64,000 bases of DNA from Cyanoderma ruficeps (GCA_008694505.1 VZDJ01007749.1:7907790-7971789), one strand, 5' to 3'; positions 1 through 11,808 are shown, counted from the first letter of the stretch. Notes: generated from the sequence alone by a model not told the origin. Made by a program: numbers and translations.

Positions 1-2372
1 TTCATGCAAACCCATGTCTCCTACCATATATCTATCTGTCTAGTAAGTAAGGTTAGAAATATGTTTTTACATTAACAGTCACTAAAATGACTGACTGTTG
101 ATCATGGCCATGCTTTTCCTTTTTTCTGTAGTCTTAACGGAGCACCCATGTCCCAAGGCTTCAGAGCAGGGACACAGAGACTTAGCTGTGTGTGCAAGCC
201 TGATAAGTGTAACACAGGTTCTTGGAAGGCCTCACAAAGACTTGGAAGGCGTGTTTGTGAACTAGTGCCTCTACTTCTCAGCAGAAATCTAGTGGCAAAA
301 CATTATGGTGGAGTTTCTAAACTAGTGAAATTGCTGTAGAGCAATGAACTGTATACCACAGTGTCCAGTAGCACAGTACAAAGATTTGCTCCAAGTAAAA
401 TCACCCTTGGTGAAATAAGTGAGTAGAAGGAACTAATGGACACAGCTAAACTCTGGGTACTGTATATAAAAAACAGTGTTAGGAAAACATGGTTTCCTAA
501 AAATGGTTTCCTAAGTCTCCCTAAGGTTTCTTTTAATTCTCCTGTAACTGAAATGACAACTGGGTGCAATGTGAGAGAACTTCCAGAACATGTTAAACGA
601 TGATGTTTCATGTATGCCTTGTAGCGGGCGGGTGGACACAGTAACATACTCAATTCCAGGCTGAAAGTTTTCTGCCAAATAAGAGGCATGTTTGGCCATC
701 TCACGGGAGAGGGTAAATGGGGACGCAGAGATCATTGCAAGGGAAGCAGTTCCCCAATGTTACCTTCTCCATGCCCTCCCCTGCAGAATCCCATTCAGAG
801 GATGAGCTCCAGCTTGGCAGCCTGGCTTGTAAGTGCTGCCACACCTGGCTGAATACCAGGTCCCTCCTCCCCTGCCTGCTTTTTGCTGCGCAAAAAGGCA
901 GTGCCAGGTGGCTACGGCTGTCCTCTTTTCTTCTTTCCTTTTGGCTGGAGCTGCCATCTGACCAGAGGGGTAACATGGGGAAGGCTGATCCCTTCCACGA
1001 CCTGTTTGGGGCTATAACTGCATAGCCCAAAATTGAAAAGACAGTCCTTTGTAGTGGGTCTCGTGCTTTTCGTGAAAACGCTTGACACTCTGTCATCCAA
1101 CTACAGAGCAGATCATATGACTGGCATTATTTTGAAGCATCCTTTATTTTCTACTTTGCTATCTACAAGTAGATACACACAGATTTTGGTATTATTATTT
1201 ATATTCCTTTCTGAATTTTCTAAGACAAAAACAAGACCAAAATTATTCCTTTCTTACTAAAGGCATTAAAAAACCCCACCCTGAAACCACAACCCCTAAA
1301 CCTACTGGATTATGTATTTTTATAGAAATTGATAAATTGGCATGTATTGTCTTAGGTATGACAAAGTTCCTAAAGCTTTTAAAACCTGCTGTTTGTAAGC
1401 TATTAACAAACCATGATTCAGTAATGCAGTGCAAATAGCATAGCTGAAAAGGAAATAACTTGCCTCCTTGGCAGAATTATCATTACCCTGCATGTAGGAA
1501 AAGCCTTCATAGCTGGCTGCTTTTGCTGCAATCACTGATGTATTTTTTTTTTCCCAGGATATCCCATTGTTTGCCACTCTCCTTCTGCAATCACTTTTGT
1601 AGTGCTTTTGGATGCAGGAACTTTTTCCTGTTAAATGTTTTGCACAGCACCTAACAAATTTACCATTCCACCCCGTTTATGCTGTAAATTCCTAATGAGA
1701 ACACATCTCTGGTAGTGTGGAGTTAAATCTGGTGCAGTTACCCTGCTTTTTGTAGCCATTGCTCTGCACTGACACTTGGTTGGGTCTGACAGCAGCCGGT
1801 CTCTTGCTCTCCCTTTTGAGAGAAGGCAAGAGAGAAGGACCTACTATTTTGGGAGTTATTTCTGCCAAAAGCTGAGACCTGTAGTCCCACTAACATCAGA
1901 AGGAGAGGAGAACATGCAGCTCTTGGCAGCAGCAAGCCGCAGCCCCACTAATTTCTGCACTGCCCAGAAATTAACTTTGAGTCTCAAAATTGTCATTAAA
2001 ATTCAATTGTTTCCCTTCACATTTAGACATCCGCCCATGGAAAAACACCCATTGTGCAACCTCTCTCCCTCTCCCTGGAGGATGGGAAGGTTGCAGCCCT
2101 AATGGTGGCTGAAAAGACAGAGGGAAGAAAATGAGCTTACCTTACTGCCCTAAAGTTAAGCAGTAATCCACAAGGCACCAACACTGAAATACCTAATAAT
2201 TTGGATGTAGAACTTCATTGCTAAAGATTTCACATTGGTTCTGCTTCTGTCTTGGTTATATAAATAGCTACAGCTTTACTTTTTATTTTCTTGTTTTTTT
2301 TCCTCTGTATAATGTGACCAAAATGCCATGGAAAAATGCAACTTCTCAATTTTTTAATTCCAAAATTGAAGA

Positions 2373-2424
2373 CTGGATTCTCCGCTAGTGTAAACTAGTA
2401 TGACTCCACTGGGCTTTCACTGGC
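2373..2424. repeat. Decayed palindromic MITE-like relic (half copy)
   Basis: The segment reads as a degraded copy of a repeat type I know from turtles, crocodilians and birds: a 'gattctc.gctagtgtaaac' start, then 'tatgactccactggg' and the matching 'ctttcactgg'. Intact relatives are palindromic, with the second half mirroring the first. Only the first half is clear here. The identification rests on remembered consensus patterns, not on a database search, and I do not assign a family name. Confidence 0.4.
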
Positions 2425-4818
2425 TGCATATCATGTTTCTAGTCTGTGGCTCTGACCAGGTAATTACCAAATAAGACTTCACCATACCATAACATTCATC
2501 TAGAGCGATGGAATTCAGGGTTCTGACTGAGGTTAGGCAGTTAAATATAAGTAAAGGCCTTGGTCTGCGGAATAAAATCTTTTCACTCTTCTCATAGTTT
2601 TCCATCATGAACTGGATTAAAACCGGCGTTCTCTCCTTCCCATCAGCCTCTTGGCCATCTGAGGCCTGCTGGTGTAAGAGGAAGAATGAGTTCAGTATCA
2701 CATTTCATTGAGGGGTCTAGAAATGAACATCTTTAATGCACACCAAATGAGCCAAATTACAGGGGAGAGTTTCCAGCAGGCATTCCAGGGCTGTGAATAC
2801 AGCCTGGGAACCCATGGGCCAGCATGCTTTGTCACCCTGGCCAATGCTTAGAGAGGCCTCCCTACATGCTTCTGTACACCATTTTCTACCTGTATCTCTC
2901 CCATCTTTGCAAGCACAGCTCTTTGTGTGTGCCTGAGGACGTACTGACGCATTCTGAAAAGTCAGAAGACTCGCTGAACTTTTAAAGCTGGATAATGTCA
3001 ATGTGCTCCAAGCAGGTCTAGATGGAGTTGAGGTCCTTCTGTGCAAAATTATTTAAGACCCAATATTGACCTATCCATCTTTTAACTTAACATGCCAGGT
3101 GATGTTGTGCAACCTCAGGGAAGATAATTAATACAAACAGTGTTGGGGTTCCATAATGGAGTGTCTTGGGTGCTTTCTTCTCTACTGCAATAGTATCAGC
3201 TCCTCTGTCATTATATAAAACAGAGCACCTGGAGAATTCAAGTTCAGGGATGAAGGGTTTTGTATTTGCTCTTCCAGTCTGTAAACCATTCTATGCATAG
3301 GCTGCTTCCACTCTCCTTCTGAAGCTCTGCCATCAGCATTTAAGGTTATTCAGGCAAGAGAAGGGAAGCAGCAGAGAGCATGACTGTAGCCTCCTGTGAA
3401 AACATTGAATTATGTGGGGTAATCCTGGATTTCTGGCTTCCAGGACTCCTTTAGCACTTACACATTAAGAATAAAATACATTAATGGGCTTTTGAGAATT
3501 CCTGAGATATGACCTTAATCATAGATAGAGCCTATCTGCCATTAAACATAATACCTTCTTGAAAGCCACCTCCTGCAACTTTGCCATTGAGGCCTATTTA
3601 GGAAGCCAAGAGGCATTCTGGAAGTCTTGCAGTGAGTACCTGCACCCCCAGGAATGAGGCCCATCAAGTACTGTTTTGCACCTGTACTTTCCCCAGTGTG
3701 CTGTCTGTCCCTCGCACACAGAGCACGGCTGCTCAAGTGCAGACTTGCTGTAAATCGCTTGTTGCTTTAGTATTGGCGCAGCGTGTCAAAGGGGAAAGGG
3801 CTTAAATTCTGTTTGCATTTTAAATAACTGTCTTGGCAGTCGCACAGTCCACAGTGTTTATGTTTTTATGGAATGCACTATTTGTGACTGTTGTTTTAAG
3901 AAGGGCAGATATTAAACATGGCCAAGCAGGTTCCACAGTGGGTCCGGCCCACACTGGCTGTCAAGGGCATCTGGAGAGGTGCCACTTAGCACTGCACAGT
4001 TTGCCTGCCATGGACTGGCATATTATGACTTGGTGATGGCAGTTTGGCAACTTTTATCTCTATCAAGCAAGCCAAATTCAGATCCCTTTGCTTAGAGCTA
4101 GTTCAAATTCCTCTGATACTAGACTCAACTCTTGCAAGAAGCCAGATGGCAGAAACTAAGAGGTGAGCTTATTCTGAGCAGACTTGGATCTCACATTAGT
4201 CGAGGGCCCCACCCTGAATCCTGATCTCTGATAAATTAGCTTTTTAATGTTTCATTACTGCTAGGGAACAAGCCAAATGTCTACGCAGATATTTATGTTC
4301 CAACAGACAAATGCAAGCTCATTTTTTCCTTCTAAGTATGTTATGTTTTACAGACATGAGTAACTCATGTGGGATCTTTCCCACAGAGTAAAACCAATGT
4401 AAATTCACATGACTCAGGGATTTGTTTCAATACTCATGTATAATCTCTCATTAGAAATGATTATGCTTGAAGATCAAAAGAAAGTACACTCACTTGTATT
4501 AATGTTTAATGCATAATTCACATTGTTAGAACAAAAAACAAAACAGTCGGTGGTTGTTACGACAAATATCAAACATTGGCGCTACTAACCAACTCCCACA
4601 GAGGATCCTTCACTGCCTGGCATTGGCTGTGCGCTGAGATTTCCTCTTGCGGGTGCGGTGCCAATCGTCAGGGGGATTTAAAGACACCTTCCTCTCTGGA
4701 TGAGAAATGTTCCCTGGAATGACAGGAGTGGGGGAGAGCCAGGATACCCCAGCACTGCAGGTGGATCCAGTGCTCAGAGACCTCTCAGGGGAAGCAGAGC
4801 ACACAATAATCCAATCCC

Positions 4819-4835
4819 TTTTTTTTTTTTTTTTT
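4819..4835. repeat. Poly-T tract
   Basis: An uninterrupted run of 17 T. No retroelement body is recognisable on either side, so it is listed as a simple homopolymer and not as the tail of an element. Confidence 0.9.
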
Positions 4836-6277
4836 CAAGTAGGATTTCAGATCAGGCATGCTCCTATAAAACTCTCATTGTCTTCAACCTGAGTTTAATA
4901 CAGGCTTAATATTTGAGCCTTAATATCAAGACCCATGGTCAAAGTCATTCAGCACCACAGAATTCAAGTGCTTGATTTCTTGTTTACGTTTCTCCATGTT
5001 TACCTTTCTTCAGTCAATGCATATTTTGTTACCAGAATTATTCTTACTTAAATAAGGTTTGGCATGAGGGAGTTATAGGTGAAATCCATTCCCTATATCC
5101 TTAACCAAGACAAGCACAGGAGGGCAAAGCCCTGCTTGTAATCACAAAATGAGAATTCTGTGGGCATCACTGGCTGTTACCCAGAGTAGCTGGGACTACT
5201 TCATCTGTGTAAGGGAAGACCCGGGGTTACCCTCTGTAATATGTGACACATTGCAGTCTTTGAAACAAAGTAAAAGTTGGATTTTTTTAATCTTCATAGC
5301 TTGGAATGGCTTTTCCCACGTCAATGTTTAAAGGGTCAGCAATTTGTATCATTTGGCTTTTACATATATGCTTCTCTCAAAAAAATTGGCTGGTTTACTA
5401 CCTGAGCTTACATAATTTCTACCTCATCTAGTTTTTGTTTGGTTCCATCACCACCCCCCCAACAAAAGCAAACCAATAGTCTTAAGTTTAAAGTTTAGGA
5501 GGCTTCATTCACATTAGAGAGTCACCTCTCTTCCACGGATGTCTGTGGCATGGAATGACACTGAATGACATTTAACAAACCTTGTGCTTGGCACAAGGTC
5601 ACAAAACATCTTGTATGTTTCTCACTATCAGTTCAGTCACTTTCCTGTATGCCAGTGATGCAATACACCTGATTCAGAGCAGAGGCTCAGAGGCTGCCTG
5701 GGTTTCAGGTAGGTTCTCCCTGATTCAGACCTCTGTAAACAAACTATAAATTAGCTCTGTATTCTTAAGGTGCCTCCTGAAGGCCCTGTTGTCCTGCAAA
5801 CCTTTCTGTGAGAGTCTGTGAGGTTCCTCATTCAGGAACTAATATTGCTGAGTCAGACTGGGTGCTATTGCTATGAATGGAATGCAGTCAAGTGGATCAT
5901 GGGTGTCCCAAAGGGCAGAGCAAAGCTTTGGAGTTTGTTTTCCTTTTGTTTGGAACAACCCACTCAAAATATTTATGATTGAGAAGCCCATATTTTTTCC
6001 AGTAAAGAACCTTTTCTCCTCTTTAGGGCAGTTGAGAAGGTATTTAGAGTATATACTGATTAAATTGTTTATTTTTAGTGGAGTGCACATGGCATTGCTA
6101 TCTTGAAACTGATCATAAATACATTTCTGTTGTGGGGTTTTTGTTGAGGAAAAAAACCCTGTAACGAATTGAATATACTTCATGAGGAAAGAAGTAGGTC
6201 AAATGTTGGGCGAAATTAACCTCATGTTGTACAAAATGACTAAATTCTGTTGCTTTCACCTGTGGGACTCTGGACTC

Positions 6278-6990
6278 GTCTACACACCAAATTATTTCAA
6301 GACACTTATTAGGTACACTGCAGTAATTACGTTTGACTAAACCCATGTGTAGACAACTCTTACACCAGTGTAAGAATTCAGTTTCTTGAATGACCTTAAT
6401 CCACTTTGAAAGTGGATTAAGTGAAACCAGGAAACAACTCAGTCATTCCAGAATGAATAAACTATTTGAACACAGTTCTGCTTTACATTCACATCCGACC
6501 TTATTCCAGCATAATTTTCCTGGGCTGAGAGGTTCTTAGGATATATCTACATAGCAAATTAATGTGTGATTACAAACACACCAACCCTTCCTTTACTCTC
6601 ACTGGCATGAGTAACAGCAGTAATGAAAGATGGTAGCACAGACTCCAGTACGGCCTATTCACTGGAGCATATCTATGCAGCTGGTTGTGAACAGCCTCTG
6701 CCGAAATCCACCTCATCACACCCTCACTTCAGACACAACTCACGTCCCTCAGACTGACACAGGGGCTGGGAATGCCTCTCTGCATCTCAGGTGTGCAAGC
6801 ACACCAAAAACTGCATGTGTGATAGGACTGCACGGCAGAGCTACATGGGAACCAGGTGAATTTAACTTCAGTGCTTAATCACACTGGAGGAGAAGCAAGG
6901 CTTGCACATTTTTAATATACACACCTCTGAAAACCAAATAAAGTGTCAGCTGTGTGACTGCAGAAGCCAAATTAAATGTGCTGTAGACAA
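6278..6990. repeat. Possible ancient DNA-transposon/MITE relics with TGTAGAC-type ends
   Basis: 'gtctacaca' at 6278-6286 is mirrored by 'tgtgtagac' at 6346-6354. This gives 9-bp inverted ends around a 77-bp unit. A second pair, 'atctaca' near 6544 and 'tgtagaca' near 6982, is imperfect but has similar neighbouring bases ('caaatta' on one side, 'aaatta' on the other). Inverted 'tctaca(ca)' ends are a feature I associate with old amniote MITEs. The whole region may be one or two decayed copies. No transposase fragment is visible. Boundaries are tentative. Confidence 0.3.
6395..6421. repeat. Perfect inverted repeat, 13-bp arms, 1-bp spacer
   Basis: The left arm 'cttaatccacttt' (6395-6407) and right arm 'aaagtggattaag' (6409-6421) are exact reverse complements separated by a single G. 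It sits inside the region of possible MITE ends and may be the internal palindrome of such an element. With a 1-base gap a hairpin would need the innermost pairs to open. There is no sign of a host gene using it. Confidence 0.85.
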
Positions 6991-8783
6991 GCACAGCTCA
7001 GATGATTTCACTAGGGCTGGATTTGGCTCCATAGTTGAGATCTTGCTTATTTGGCTGATACTTGTTTTGTTACCTATCTGCTCATTTATTTTAATGAAAT
7101 TAATGCATTTTAATGTTCCTTTGAGTGCATTCCAAAAATAACAATTTGATTAACTCATTCGCTTTTAAAAGTGTAACAATCACAATGAAAAATGTCTGTT
7201 AGCTGAGGTATGGTGTAATTGTAAGTAGCATCTTGGGTAGCTATGCCATACCCTTCATCCTTTCAAACAAATTTCTCACATCAATCAAAAGAACCTCACT
7301 TAAAAACGAATGGCGAAATACAGACGACAACCAAGCTGTACACACTGCCTTTCAAGTCTACCAAAAATATGTATCAGTAATGTACTGTATCATTACACAA
7401 TACAGAGTATGTTACTGTACTCTGCTGAGACAGTAGAGTTAGGACAGGTAAGAATTTAGCCCAAAAGCAGTTCAAAATTACTCCAGAAGAGAAACACATA
7501 GCAAACTTGTCTTTCTAGCCAAACCAGAAAGCATCCTGAGTAGCTTGGATTTAAAAAGAAAAAAACCCAAAACAACCCAATGCTTTCAATTTCAGGCTTC
7601 TTAAAATGATGCTTGGATGGTATGATATTCCAAGAATTATTTCCTTCTTCTCCGACTCTTTTCCCAGCTGCAGTGATGGTGATCCCACCATTTAAAATAA
7701 GCTGCTGCTGAGGGCACTGAGCCCAGCAACAGAAAAGGTGTACACTAACTTCTTCCTGACTTTATCGCCTTATAAAAACTGGAATTGCAAAACCTGATTA
7801 GTAACAATATTAAGCAAAGGCAATTTTCCCTTTTATTGTATTTAAATGAGGAAAATGAAAGTATTAATGCTAATATTAAGGCTGAACAGAGGCAGTTGCA
7901 AAAAAATAATTTAGTTTCAGCCCTGCTACATGCATCCCTTCACGAACTCCGCTGCGCTAGTTACCTGTGCATTGGCGATGTTGTAACTTGTTGTTATTAT
8001 AATAGGTGGTGTGAAAAGCAACAAAGAGGGAAACTTGTCTCAGGGCTCTGCTAGGACGCTCTGCGGTCACAGTGTTGTGGTGCTGCAGCAGTTTGGGATG
8101 CAATGTGTGGGTAACAACTGGTTTTTAGATGATGAAGAGGCATTTAAACTCAAGCTGCCATGGGTAGCTTAAGCGAGGCCTAGTTCTGGGAATACTTTTG
8201 CAGGCGAGTTAAGTCTCACATGTGAAAATGTCCTCAGAATTTAGTGAGAGCGTTCATGGAGATTTGCAGGCTCCGGCTTTGCGAAGCACACGAACACAGG
8301 GCAGCGGATGCGTGGGGCTGCTGCCATGGCCGGGCACAGCGCTGCCAGCCTGCTCGGCGGTCACGGCGGCCCCGGCTATGCCGCAGGCCCCGACCCGCTC
8401 TGTTTTAACGCAAACCCTCCCGCTCTCGGGAGCAGCTGCTCGGCTGCCCCAGCAGCAGAGGTGGGGAGCGATGGCTCAGGCTCCCCGCACCGAGCCGTGC
8501 CGGGGTCTGGGGCAGCCCTTGGCTCTCCTCGGCGGCGACGCCATTGCGCAGCCCCGTGCTCCAGTGCGGCCCGGGCAGCCCGGCCTGCAGCCCCCCCGGG
8601 CACCCCGGCTCCCGGCAGGGCCGTGGGGCGCTGTGCGCCGGGGGCTCCCCCGCCTTCCCCTGCAGAGCCTTGCAGGGGATTGGGGGGGCGCGGCGCCGGG
8701 CCTGCACGGCAGCAGCAGCGGTGCGGCATCCTCGCTCCTCGCCCGGCCTCCTCTGGCATTCCGGGTGCTTTTCTTTTTGGTCC

Positions 8784-8797
8784 TTTTTTTTTTTTTN
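8784..8797. repeat. Poly-T tract ending in an N
   Basis: Thirteen T are followed by one undetermined base inside the CpG island. The N shows that the true tract length is unresolved. Frames crossing this point cannot be trusted. Confidence 0.9.
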
Positions 8798-8840
8798 CCT
8801 GCTCCTGCCAAGTTATCATTGGGAACACAGGCAGGCGCCG

Positions 8841-8847
8841 TGACGTC
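8841..8847 (+). promoter_or_regulatory. CRE-like site (TGACGTC)
   Basis: TGACGTC matches seven of eight bases of the CREB/ATF palindrome TGACGTCA. It lies inside the CpG island about 380 bp upstream of the candidate splice donor, a usual position for a working CRE in a CpG-island promoter. This is a motif match only. The element is not proven. Confidence 0.4.
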
Positions 8848-8849
8848 CC

Positions 8850-9227
8850 GGGTCAGGCCGAGTGCGGACCGGCGCTACCAAAGGCGGCAGGGAGGCGCGG
8901 GGACGCCGCCGGGGCCGGGGCCGCGGGGACCGGGGCCGCCGCCGCCCGCCCGCCGCCGCTCTCCGCCCGCCGGGCCTCGCCCGCCGCCGCCGCCGCCACC
9001 CGCGCCCCCCGCGCCGCCGCCGCGGCGCCGCTCGGCCTCCCGCCCGCCGGCGGCTCCCCCCTCGCCGGCGGAGGTCGCGGGAGCCCAGTTAAAGGAGGCG
9101 TGTGTAAAGATTTTGCAATGTCCCTGCATGGTGTTGTAGACTTTCCTAGCAAAGAAACCGGCTTCGGCTTCTTTAAAATCCCCGACGACTCACCTGATTA
9201 ACCTGCCTGCGGTTCTGAGCTGACCAG
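8850..9227 (+). other. Candidate untranslated first exon; start unknown, end at splice donor
   Basis: The junction CCAG|GTAAAG at 9227/9228 is a strong match to the vertebrate 5' splice-site consensus (MAG|GTRAGT) and is well placed within the CpG island. From about 9090 to 9227 the DNA is much less GC-extreme than its surroundings and reads like constrained transcribed sequence. The start is arbitrary because no TSS signal is decisive. No open frame runs from a plausible ATG across the donor: the frame starting at 9118 stops at 9201, 26 bases before it. The exon would therefore be 5' UTR, with translation starting in a downstream exon outside the window. I do not recognise the gene. Confidence 0.45.
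9118..9201 (+). other. Possible upstream ORF, 27 codons
   Basis: An ATG in moderate context (ttgcaATGt: no purine at -3 and no G at +4) opens 27 codons and ends at TAA before the candidate splice donor. The peptide starts MSLHGVVDF and ends KIPDDSPD. I do not recognise it. If the exon is real, this uORF could dampen translation of the main frame, as many vertebrate uORFs do. The weak start context argues for leaky scanning. It may equally be a chance frame. Confidence 0.2.
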
Positions 9228-9237
9228 GTAAAGCGAG

Positions 9238-9267
9238 CCCCCGCACCCCGCACCCCCCCGCACCCCC
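9238..9267 (-). promoter_or_regulatory. G-quadruplex-forming motif on minus strand
   Basis: Four C-runs of 5, 4, 7 and 5 bases are separated by three identical 'gca' linkers on the plus strand. The minus strand is therefore a textbook G-quadruplex motif with 3-nt TGC loops. It starts 10 bases downstream of the candidate donor at 9227/9228. Elements of this kind at the first exon-intron border are common in CpG-island promoters and can affect transcription or pausing. On a plus-strand transcript the RNA would be C-rich, so any quadruplex would form in the template DNA. Confidence 0.6.
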
Positions 9268-10673
9268 GCCAGCTGACATTGCATGGGGGGCATGTTTGTG
9301 CTTGGAAATGAGCCGCTGCCAGGAGCGCTCTGCCCCCCCACCCCCCCCGCCCCATTCCACCTTCAGCCCTCTCCAATTGCACTTGCTCAGAGTCATTCCC
9401 CCCAAAAAATATCCAGCTTCGGAAAAAGCCGCACGACAGCACCGGCCACCCAGGGTTCAGTGGCTCTCGCCTCTCGGACAATTATTTAGAATTACTGGCC
9501 CGGGTGTGTGTGTGGGGGGGTGGGGGGAAGAAGAGAAGGAGAATGATTTTTTGGCCGCTGACAGGTCCTACCCCGCAGGTTTTGCGTGTGTGTGCGTCCC
9601 TCCCGCCCAGGGTCAGGAGTGCCGGCAAAGTGACGAGGCTTTAGCCAGCAAGAGTTTAGGGCCGGGGTCCCAGGGTGGCTCCGGCGGCTGCGAGCGGAGC
9701 AGGGGGACCGGACGCTGCCAGCCGGTGCCGGGGCGCGCGTGGCTGTGGCGGCGTGCCCGTGCCGCCCTGCCCCCCCCGCCGTGCCCTCTTGGCAGCCCCG
9801 AACTGTCCCGGCTGCGGCGCGGGGCGAGGCCGGCGGGGGGGCCCGTCCTCGTCCCCGTCCCTCCCCCGCCGCTCGCTCCTTCCTGGAACACTTGTGCGGG
9901 CGGCCGGCGGGAGCGGAGCAGGCCCGGGGAGAGCCCTGCCCGCCGGGCGGGGGTCAGGGCGCTGCGCTGCCGGCGGCGGGAGCGGCGGCGTGGCCGCCCC
10001 ACGCGGGACGCGCTCCGCGCCGCCCGTGCCGGGGTGTCGGGACCCGGGGGCGGACGCGCGCACACAAAGGCGGCGGGGCCGCGCGCTCCCGGGATCAGGA
10101 GGGGCGAAGGAAAGTGTGCAAAGTCCACGCACTGCCCGCTCCTCCTGGCACTTGGCCCTCCCAGCGCCGGCCGTGGGGAGGAGGGGGCGTTTGGGGAAGC
10201 GGCTGCCTGTGGGGTCTGAGTGTGACCTGGCGGTGAGAATTTTTTTTTTTCCTTTTGTAATTTTTTAAAATTAATTTTATTTTTTATTTTCCCCTGGTCA
10301 TTAATGCTATGAAGGCATGACTGGTCTGGAGGTATATTTTGAAGTGCTGCAGGGGATGCACTCCCTGTACTGGTTCTAGTTAATATGTTTTTTGTGATCC
10401 TAGAGAAGAGAGGACTGCATTTAAGAGATGACGAAATAATGGGGGAGGCAAGTAAAAATGAGTAGAATATAAAGGAGACGAAAATGAAGGTGAATGGTAG
10501 TGTGGGAAGGCAGGCACTGAGCAGCTTGGGTTTCTCTCCTGTAGTTCTCCCCCTCACCTATACTGTACCCCTGTCCCACTGCACCCTCACCCCCTGGAAT
10601 CCTATATTTTCATGCTGTTAAGGATATTCTAACATAAACATAACACAACAGAAAAACAGATGACACCCTCTCT

Positions 10674-10702
10674 NNNCCCTCCCCCCCCCCCCCCCCCCCC
10701 CT
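10674..10702. repeat. Poly-C tract of 22 next to an NNN gap
   Basis: Three Ns (10674-10676) are followed by CCCT and then 22 uninterrupted C (10681-10702). Long mononucleotide C tracts are rare in vertebrate genomes and hard to sequence, so the tract length is uncertain. If real, the minus strand could form quadruplexes and the plus strand an i-motif. Confidence 0.8.
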
Positions 10703-11756
10703 TTCAACCTATCACTATCTGTGACTGGGAGGGAAATCCAAGTGTCCTTTGTATAAGCCCACCAAAGTTTTAGGCATTTATTACCTACCCTGTTTAAAAT
10801 ACAACGTATAAAACTTGCTTGATACATTTCATTGTTACTTCCTTGTTTTATTTCAGAGGACAAAATGTTCTGGTGTAGCATGCCTACACTCACTTTCAGA
10901 ATGGGAGTAGTTTACAATATAACCTACATTAGATTATACATGGTGCGTGCGTTGCATTTCCACTGAAAATAATCAAAGACTTAGAATGACGAGGCGGCTC
11001 ATGTGGTTATGATCTTCCTTGTCTCAGGAGCATCAGGGTAGCTGGGGTTCAGCATGCTGGGGAGGGGGGCTCCGTGGTGTGAGGCGTTTCATGTCTGTAC
11101 AGGAATCTGGTAGGTCTCCTTTTAGAGGACTTCAAAAATGTGCCGGGGGCAGGAGAAGGTAAACATGACATTCAGCGTGCTCATTATCAAAATAAGGAAA
11201 ACAAATCGATTGTATTAACTGTCTGTTCAGTATCACGGTTACTCCACAGTATTTTGTCAGAAATTAAAAGGTTACCACTAGAGTACTATATCCATATCTC
11301 CAGCCTGGCACCACTTATTACTGCAATGGTATTTCAATATTAAGTGATCTTAGAGATATTTCGTCTTTCATTTTGAATCCCGAATTTGAATCAGCATTGG
11401 GATGTCAGGGCTGTGAGATAAGGTATAACAAACTAAGTAGACAGCTGAAGGGCTCCTGGTGAAGGTGTTGCTGAGAAGGATATCTTGGGCCGTTCGCAGT
11501 AACCTTGTTTACAGGAACATTTCAATTGCAACCTGAATTTCAGTGAGAGGCTGCCTGGACTAATGCCTGCGTGTCTGAAACCCATCATGAGTGTCTTCTG
11601 CACTCTAAACCTTCTCTCTGCCTTCCTTGTGTAATCGTAAAAACTTTTCTGGAAGGTTAGGATGATTTTCTGATATGAAAATTAAGATGTTTTCCTAAGA
11701 GGAACACTGCTCTTTGAACTCATGTACATTAGCAACAAAGTATTCATGAGGTTTGA

Positions 11757-11808
11757 TTTTTTTCTTTTTTTCTTTTTTTTTTTTTTTTTTTTTNTTTTTT
11801 TTTTTTTT
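11757..11808. repeat. Long T-rich homopolymer with an N
   Basis: About 50 bases are nearly all T, with two C interruptions and one N at 11794. No retroelement body could be recognised on the 3' side that would make this a poly-A tail of a minus-strand insertion. The length is probably not reliable. Confidence 0.85.

Larger units (their letters stand above)
1..8280. other. Upstream/intergenic DNA, no gene seen
   Basis: I see no coding exon, RNA gene or promoter here. The open frames are short, lie on both strands and carry no recognisable domain. One slightly GC-richer patch near 720-1020 has overlapping frames in both directions but nothing protein-like. What can be supported is a handful of decayed MITE-like repeats, a poly-T run and a small perfect inverted repeat, listed separately. 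If the CpG island at 8.3-10.2 kb is a plus-strand promoter, this is its 5' flank and could hold distal regulatory DNA, but I cannot point to a proven element. Confidence 0.6.
8280..10235. promoter_or_regulatory. Large CpG island, probable promoter of an unidentified gene
   Basis: The sequence changes abruptly from AT-rich, CpG-poor flank to about 2 kb dense in CG dinucleotides, with GGGCGG/CCGCCC-like boxes and CCG-repeat tracts (clearest near 8940-9050). It returns to AT-rich DNA just after 10235. I find no TATA box, so it fits the TATA-less CpG class of vertebrate promoters, typically used by housekeeping and developmental genes. Very long open frames cross it in several frames on both strands. 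They are Pro/Ala/Arg/Gly-rich and reflect scarcity of stop codons in GC-rich DNA, not coding. Direction is inferred as plus from the splice donor at 9227/9228. A bidirectional promoter is not excluded. Confidence 0.85.

Noticed and set aside
8222..9201. Very long open frames (about 300 codons) across the CpG island
   Set aside because: They are Pro/Ala/Arg/Gly-rich, cross an N, exist in several frames on both strands and match no domain. GC-rich DNA simply lacks stop codons.
9296..10557. About 310-codon frames on both strands in 9.3-10.6 kb
   Set aside because: Same composition artefact of the CpG island. The minus-strand frame runs on into AT-rich intron without any change in protein character that would suggest an exon.
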